A DNA stretch of 64,000 nucleotides, from NCBI RefSeq assembly GCF_000744785.1, contig NZ_JQMO01000002.1, positions 930,001 through 994,000 of the forward strand, given 5' to 3'. The DNA is from Kitasatospora azatica KCTC 9699. GTDB lineage: Bacteria; Actinomycetota; Actinomycetes; Streptomycetales; Streptomycetaceae. The notes beneath the pieces are model-generated. The model was not told the origin of the DNA and ran no database searches. It worked only from the letters and a program-made list of their open reading frames with translations. The position numbers and the translations under genes are program-made. Shown here one piece after another: positions 60,417 through 64,000 of this stretch (the stretch's first letter is position 1; each line of letters starts with the position of its first letter).

Positions 60417-60620
60417 CTACAGCGGGCGAATGTTCTCCGCCTGCGGGCCCTTCTGGCCCTGCGTGACGTCGAACTCGACCTTCTGGCCCTCGAGCAGCTC
60501 ACGGAAGCCGTTGGCGTTGATGTTCGAGTAGTGGGCGAACACGTCCGGACCGCCACCCTCCTGCTCGATGAAGCCGAAGCCCTTTTCCGCGTTGAACCAC
60601 TTCACGGTGCCATTAGCCAT
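60417..60620 (-). CDS. Cold-shock protein (CspA family)
   Basis: 67 residues, [18 protein letters not shown], with both RNA-binding motifs KGFGFI and DVFAHYS; typical length and sequence for Streptomyces cold-shock proteins. It binds single-stranded RNA as an RNA chaperone. ATG 60620 follows GGAG in an unusually AT-rich leader that carries a hairpin. Further upstream in-frame codons lie in this leader and are not part of the protein. Confidence 0.96.
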   Translation of the reverse strand: MANGTVKWFNAEKGFGFIEQEGGGPDVFAHYSNINANGFRELLEGQKVEFDVTQGQKGPQAENIRPL

Positions 60621-60658
60621 AAAAATAATCTCCTTCAAGGGAGTCGGAAAACAAAAAA

Positions 60659-60685
60659 TGCGCCTGCGGCACATCAGCAGGCGCA
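60659..60685 (-). promoter_or_regulatory. Hairpin in the cold-shock 5' leader
   Basis: TGCGCCTGC (60659-60667) and GCAGGCGCA (60677-60685) form a 9-bp stem with a 9-base loop, about 40 bp before the cold-shock start codon. The flanks are A/T-rich, which is unusual in this genome. Structured leaders of this kind can act as temperature-dependent expression elements. Confidence 0.6.
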
Positions 60686-60802
60686 CACAAAGTTCTTGGG
60701 AACCACTACTGCAACTATTCAGACTGTAGCAGGCCCGGCCCCCAACAGTGGAAAACGGCTAAGATCCACTGCATTCGCCGACCTCGGGAGGGACCGCCGA
60801 CC

Positions 60803-61339
60803 ATGACCACCCAGCCGATTTTCCTTGTCCTGCCCGGCTACGAGGGCTCCGGCCCCGAGCACTGGCAGAGCCGCTGGGAGGCGGCCGACCCGGCGTTCCG
60901 GCGCGTGGAGCAGGCTGACTGGGACCGTCCGGTGCTGAGTGACTGGCTGGACGTGCTGGACGAGGCGGTGGCCGCCCAGCCGGGCCCCGTGGTGCTGGTC
61001 GCGCACAGCCTCGGCTGCGTTCTGGTGGCCCACTGGGCGGCGCAGCGGTCCGCGTCGGCGGTGGCCGGGGCACTCCTGGTGGCGCCCCCGGACATCGAGC
61101 GCGCGGGCGTGGCCGAGCTGGCGGGGTTCTGCCCGATTCCGCTGAAGCCGCTGCCGTTCCCGAGCATCGTGGTCGCCAGCTCGGACGACCCGTGGTGCAT
61201 GCCGAAGCGCTCGCAGCAGTTCGCGGCCGCCTGGGGTGCCCGCCTGGTGGAGGCGGGGGCGTACGGCCACCTCAACTCGGCGTCCGGACTGGGTGACTGG
61301 CCGGCCGGCCGGGAACTCCTGGCCCAGCTGCACGACTGA
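60803..61339 (+). CDS. RBBP9/YdeN-type alpha/beta hydrolase
   Basis: 178 residues. The nucleophile elbow is VLVAHSLGCVL; the fold starts with FLVLPGYEGSGPEHWQSRW, a hallmark of the family, and DDPWC and GHLN place the aspartate and histidine of the triad. It hydrolyses small esters or amides. It is divergent from the cold-shock gene and convergent with the oxidase. Confidence 0.92.
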   Translation: MTTQPIFLVLPGYEGSGPEHWQSRWEAADPAFRRVEQADWDRPVLSDWLDVLDEAVAAQPGPVVLVAHSLGCVLVAHWAAQRSASAVAGALLVAPPDIERAGVAELAGFCPIPLKPLPFPSIVVASSDDPWCMPKRSQQFAAAWGARLVEAGAYGHLNSASGLGDWPAGRELLAQLHD

Positions 61340-61353
61340 GCCGAAGCCCGGTC

Positions 61354-62724
61354 TCAGGGCCGGATGTTGTGGTTGACGTGGAACAGGTTCTCCGGGTCGT
61401 AGGCCCGCTTGGTGTCGACCAGGCGGGCGTAGTTGTCGCGGTAGTTGTCCGTGACCCGGTCCTGGTCGTCGGGGCCCATGAAGTTGACGTAGCCGCCGGC
61501 CGAGGAGTGCGGGGCGACCGCCGCGTAGTAGTCGCGGACCCAGGCGGTGTTCGCCGCGTCGTCGGCCGGGTCCGGCCACATGCCGGCGATCACCGTCGCG
61601 AAGCTCGCGTCGCGGTAGGAGAAGGCGGTCGCTTCCGGGGCCACCCGGTGGCAGGCGCCGTTGACCGGGTAGATGTGGCAGGTCGAGGTGACTACGGGCA
61701 CCGTCGGGCCGTGCACCGCGTGCGCGGCGATCGCCCCGTCGGTGAGCTCGGTCGCGAAGGCGGCCTTCCAGTAGTGCTGGAGTCCCGGCGGCAGCAGCGC
61801 GTCGAACAAGCCCTGCAGGGCCGGGTACGGCATCGGGGTGACGAGTTCGAAGGACACCGGCGCCGCTTCGCGGAACGGCTGCACGGCCTGCTCGCCTTCC
61901 TCCAACGGACCGGACCAGCAGACCACTTCGAGGATGAAGGTGTCGCCGTGCCGGTCCTGCGGAATGAACGGCAGCGGCGGTGCGATCTGGAAGGCGGGAA
62001 AGGCTCCGAGCTGTTCCGGGGCCGTCGCGATGTGCTCGCGGTAATGCCGCAGCACCGCCTCGACATGCTCCAACTCGTAGAAGAACAGCCCGACATAGAC
62101 GTTCTCGAGCGGGCTGAGCCGGTACTCGAAGGAGGTGACCGCGCCGAAGTTCCCGGAGCCGCCGCGCAGCGCCCAGAAGAGGTCGGGGTGCTCGCGTTCG
62201 CTCACCACCAGCAGTCGGCCGTCGGCCGTCACCACATCGGCCGAGAGCAGGTTGTCGCAGGTCAGGCCGAGGCTCCGGGCCAGGTGGCCGAAGCCGCCGC
62301 CCAGGGTCAGGCCGCCCACCCCGGTGGTGGAGACGATGCCGCCGGTCACCGCCAGCCCGAAGGCATGGGTCGCCGCGTCCAGGTCGGACAGCGTCGCCCC
62401 GCCCTCGACCCGGGCCGTCCGGCTGGTCGGGTCGACCCGGACTCCGCGCATGCCGGACAGGTCGGCGACCACGCCGCCCTCGCAGGTGCCGTAGCCGGGG
62501 ACGCTGTGCCCGCCGCCGCGCACCGCCAGGTCGAGCCCGTTCTCCCGGGCGAAGCCGACTGCCGCGAGGACGTCGCCCGCGTTCACACAGCGCACCACGG
62601 CCGCCGGTCGGCGGTCGACCATGCCGTTGTAGACCCGGCGGGCCTCGTCATAGCCTTCGTCACTCGGGGTGATCACCCCTCCGTGGACGCGGTTCGTCAG
62701 ATCTTCGATCGTCGGTTTGCCCAT
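61354..62724 (-). CDS. Berberine-bridge-enzyme-like FAD oxidase
   Basis: 456 residues from ATG 62724 (MGKPTIEDLTNRV). The PCMH FAD domain includes AVRGGGHSVPGYGT with the histidine that links to FAD, and SLGLTCDNLLSADVV with the cysteine of the second link, so a bicovalent flavin is expected. The C-terminal YKWEP-like region is represented by YYAAVAPHSSAGGYVNFM. Relatives oxidise sugars or alcohols. No signal peptide is seen. Confidence 0.9.
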   Translation of the reverse strand: MGKPTIEDLTNRVHGGVITPSDEGYDEARRVYNGMVDRRPAAVVRCVNAGDVLAAVGFARENGLDLAVRGGGHSVPGYGTCEGGVVADLSGMRGVRVDPTSRTARVEGGATLSDLDAATHAFGLAVTGGIVSTTGVGGLTLGGGFGHLARSLGLTCDNLLSADVVTADGRLLVVSEREHPDLFWALRGGSGNFGAVTSFEYRLSPLENVYVGLFFYELEHVEAVLRHYREHIATAPEQLGAFPAFQIAPPLPFIPQDRHGDTFILEVVCWSGPLEEGEQAVQPFREAAPVSFELVTPMPYPALQGLFDALLPPGLQHYWKAAFATELTDGAIAAHAVHGPTVPVVTSTCHIYPVNGACHRVAPEATAFSYRDASFATVIAGMWPDPADDAANTAWVRDYYAAVAPHSSAGGYVNFMGPDDQDRVTDNYRDNYARLVDTKRAYDPENLFHVNHNIRP

Positions 62725-62769
62725 CACGCGCTCCCGCCGTGCCGTGCGGCCTGTTCCCACGCTACTCCC

Positions 62770-63387
62770 CTACGGGGACACCGCAGTTCCGAGCGAGTCG
62801 GCGCCCAGGGTCTTGGGGGCGCCCTTCTCGTAGAAGACGTCGAGTTCGGTGATGGTGAAGCCGGCATCGGTCAGCAGGTCGACGATCGGTCGAGTCAGGT
62901 GGCATCCGTCGAACAGCCGTTGCTGCAGCGGGTCGAGCCGGCGTTGCCAGCGACGGACGTTCTCGTCCGGGGCCAGCCCGTGCTCGATGAAGTGCAGCGT
63001 CCCCCCGGGCTTGAGGACCCGCCGCACCTCGCGCAGCGCGCCGGCTGCGTCCGGGATGGTGCACAGGGTCCAGGTGGACAGGGCGGCGTCGTGGCTGTGG
63101 TCCGCGAAGGGCAGGGTCTGGCCGTCCAGACCCGCGCGCTGCACGGGGACGGTGGCCGCCGCCAGCCGCTTGGCGGCCAGCTTCCAACCGACGTCGGAGG
63201 GGTCGACCGCGTCCACCCTGGTCACCGCGGCGGGGTAGAACGGGACGTTCAGCCCCGATCCGAATCCGATCTCGACGACCTCGCCCGCCAGACCCGCGCA
63301 GACGCGGCGCCGAAGCTGTTGGGCCTCCTTCATCCCGCAGGCCGTGTTGATCATCCGCGGGACGACCTGCTCGGCGTAGAACCCCAT
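62770..63387 (-). CDS. Class I SAM-dependent methyltransferase
   Basis: 205 residues from ATG 63387 behind GGGAGG. SAM-binding motifs are VVEIGFGSGLNVPFY (I), the acidic loop VDAVDPS, and LSTWTLCTIPDA (post I). The sequence GTLHFIEHGLAPDENVRRWQ is typical of small-molecule or lipid methyltransferases of the UbiE-like group. It lies 45 bp upstream of the FAD oxidase gene and may be co-transcribed with it. Confidence 0.9.
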   Translation of the reverse strand: MGFYAEQVVPRMINTACGMKEAQQLRRRVCAGLAGEVVEIGFGSGLNVPFYPAAVTRVDAVDPSDVGWKLAAKRLAAATVPVQRAGLDGQTLPFADHSHDAALSTWTLCTIPDAAGALREVRRVLKPGGTLHFIEHGLAPDENVRRWQRRLDPLQQRLFDGCHLTRPIVDLLTDAGFTITELDVFYEKGAPKTLGADSLGTAVSP

Positions 63388-63541
63388 GGCAGCCTCCCTC
63401 ACTCGTCACCAGTCTGGCATTCCGCCGGGCTCACCGCCGCTACCTGCCACCGGGCGGGCCGCCTACCCGACGCACGAGCTCTCGTGTCGATCGTGCCGGC
63501 CGTATCGATCGTGTCGATTCCGGCCCGGGCCGTTCGTGTAG

Positions 63542-63742
63542 GCCCTCGACGGCTACCACCTCTACCACGCCGTCCGCGCCGACCTGCCGCACCGCCTGGG
63601 CCGAGACGCCAACGCGGCGGCGGCCTACGAAGCCGCGCTCACCCGCACCCACAACGCAGCCGAGCGCGACTTCCTGGAGACCCGCCTGCGGGAGCTGCGC
63701 GGGGCGAGGTCCAGCCTCGGGGAATCGCTCGGGGAATCATGA
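63542..63742 (+). pseudogene. C-terminal remnant of an ECF sigma factor (DUF6596/ECF42 type)
   Basis: The frame reads ALDGYHLYHAVRADLPHRLG, then TRTHNAAERDFLETRLREL, ending at TGA 63742; it has a TAG directly in front and no start codon. This is the typical C-terminal tail of the ECF42 sigma factors with a DUF6596 extension. The promoter-binding domains are gone. It overlaps the end of the DCC-protein gene on the other strand. Confidence 0.7.
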
Positions 63743-64000
63743 GTGGGCCACGGAACAGATGGCCGGACCGATGCGAAGACGGTGCCTGTTCCGCGCCACC
63801 AACGAGTACACCCGGCGGGCACAGAATCGCACGCCCGGGAAGCTGACTGCGGCGGCGACCAGCCGGTACCGGCGGGCCGGCGATGATCCGGTGTACCGGG
63901 CCAGCGCCTCTGCTCCACCCGCGCGAACCATGCCGTCCTGGAAGATCAGCACTTCCCGGTCGAGCCGCGCGAGGTGCGGGGTGGTGAGCTGCTCCGGGAG
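63737..64000 (-). CDS. DCC-family thiol-disulfide oxidoreductase-like protein (5' end outside window)
   Basis: The frame is open from the right edge to TGA 63737; 87 residues are visible. LDREVLIFQDGMVRAG, RRYRLVAAAVSFPG and YSLVARNRHRL match the C-terminal half of DUF393/DCC proteins; the N-terminal DCxxC motif lies outside. Such proteins are predicted thiol-disulfide oxidoreductases. Confidence 0.78.
   Translation of the reverse strand, partial: LPEQLTTPHLARLDREVLIFQDGMVRAGGAEALARYTGSSPARRYRLVAAAVSFPGVRFCARRVYSLVARNRHRLRIGPAICSVAHS

Noticed and set aside
61369..63846. An 825-codon plus-strand frame across the FAD oxidase and methyltransferase genes.
   Set aside because: It runs antisense to two recognisable enzymes and has no motif, start signal or typical codon use.
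1..64000. CRISPR arrays, insertion sequences, tRNA or rRNA genes, replication origins.
   Set aside because: No regularly spaced repeats with unique spacers, transposase motifs, conserved RNA gene sequences or DnaA-box clusters were seen on reading.

Overview
The window is high-GC DNA (mostly G/C at third codon positions) with many GTG starts, 4-bp ATGA/GTGA gene overlaps, LacI/PadR/NarL-type regulators, conservon-type genes and rare TTA codons. This points to a Streptomyces- or Kitasatospora-like actinomycete chromosome. No rRNA, tRNA, CRISPR array, transposase or phage gene was recognised. All calls were made by reading the sequence; no database search was run.

Left part (1-17.4 kb). After a cut-off NAD(P)-binding oxidoreductase and a coupled SpoIIE-type phosphatase/PRC-barrel pair comes a glycan-utilisation locus. 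A LacI regulator (10068) sits between two arms. The leftward arm encodes a lipoprotein sugar-binding protein, two ABC permeases, a GH5-like glycosidase, a GH38 alpha-mannosidase and the remains of a ROK sugar kinase. The rightward arm encodes a secreted GH18 enzyme, a second very large GH38 mannosidase and a coupled protein of unknown function. Together they fit uptake and intracellular breakdown of mannose-rich N-glycans. Shared palindromes and a DasR-like box suggest joint control. A truncated trypsin-like protease gene lies beside the last palindrome.

Middle part (17.5-45.4 kb). This holds a NarL-type two-component system, a GT2 glycosyltransferase, a MOSC protein, a methyltransferase, a DUF6236-like protein behind four 10-bp repeats, and a PadR regulator divergent from a membrane protein with two palindromic operators between them. 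It continues with an alanine-dehydrogenase-like enzyme, a Tat-exported phosphoesterase, two small membrane proteins, a P450 and a ketopantoate-reductase-like enzyme. Then come a conservon-type sensor and roadblock pair directly upstream of a complete branched-chain-amino-acid-type ABC transporter, a phytoene-desaturase-like FAD enzyme, a PlsC acyltransferase, a secreted M1 metallopeptidase and small unknown proteins.

Right part (46-58.2 kb). Ten co-directional, mostly overlapping genes form a biosynthetic island: a stand-alone adenylation domain, a stand-alone carrier protein, a covalent-FAD amine oxidase, an acyl-CoA-ligase-like enzyme, a radical-SAM lysine-2,3-aminomutase-like enzyme, an ATP-grasp ligase, two PaaK-like adenylate-forming enzymes, an MFS exporter and an SDR. 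The specificity residues of the adenylation domain and the aminomutase both point to beta-lysine, and there is no condensation or thioesterase domain. The first gene carries four TTA codons, three of them in or next to an 18-bp tandem repeat. This is the best candidate for an undescribed system.

Far right (58.2-64 kb). PaaI-type thioesterase, DEAD-box helicase and cold-shock protein with structured leader and spacer, a small alpha/beta hydrolase, a bicovalent flavin oxidase, a methyltransferase and a cut-off DCC-family protein. Remnants of a CBS-domain protein and an ECF sigma factor are also present.
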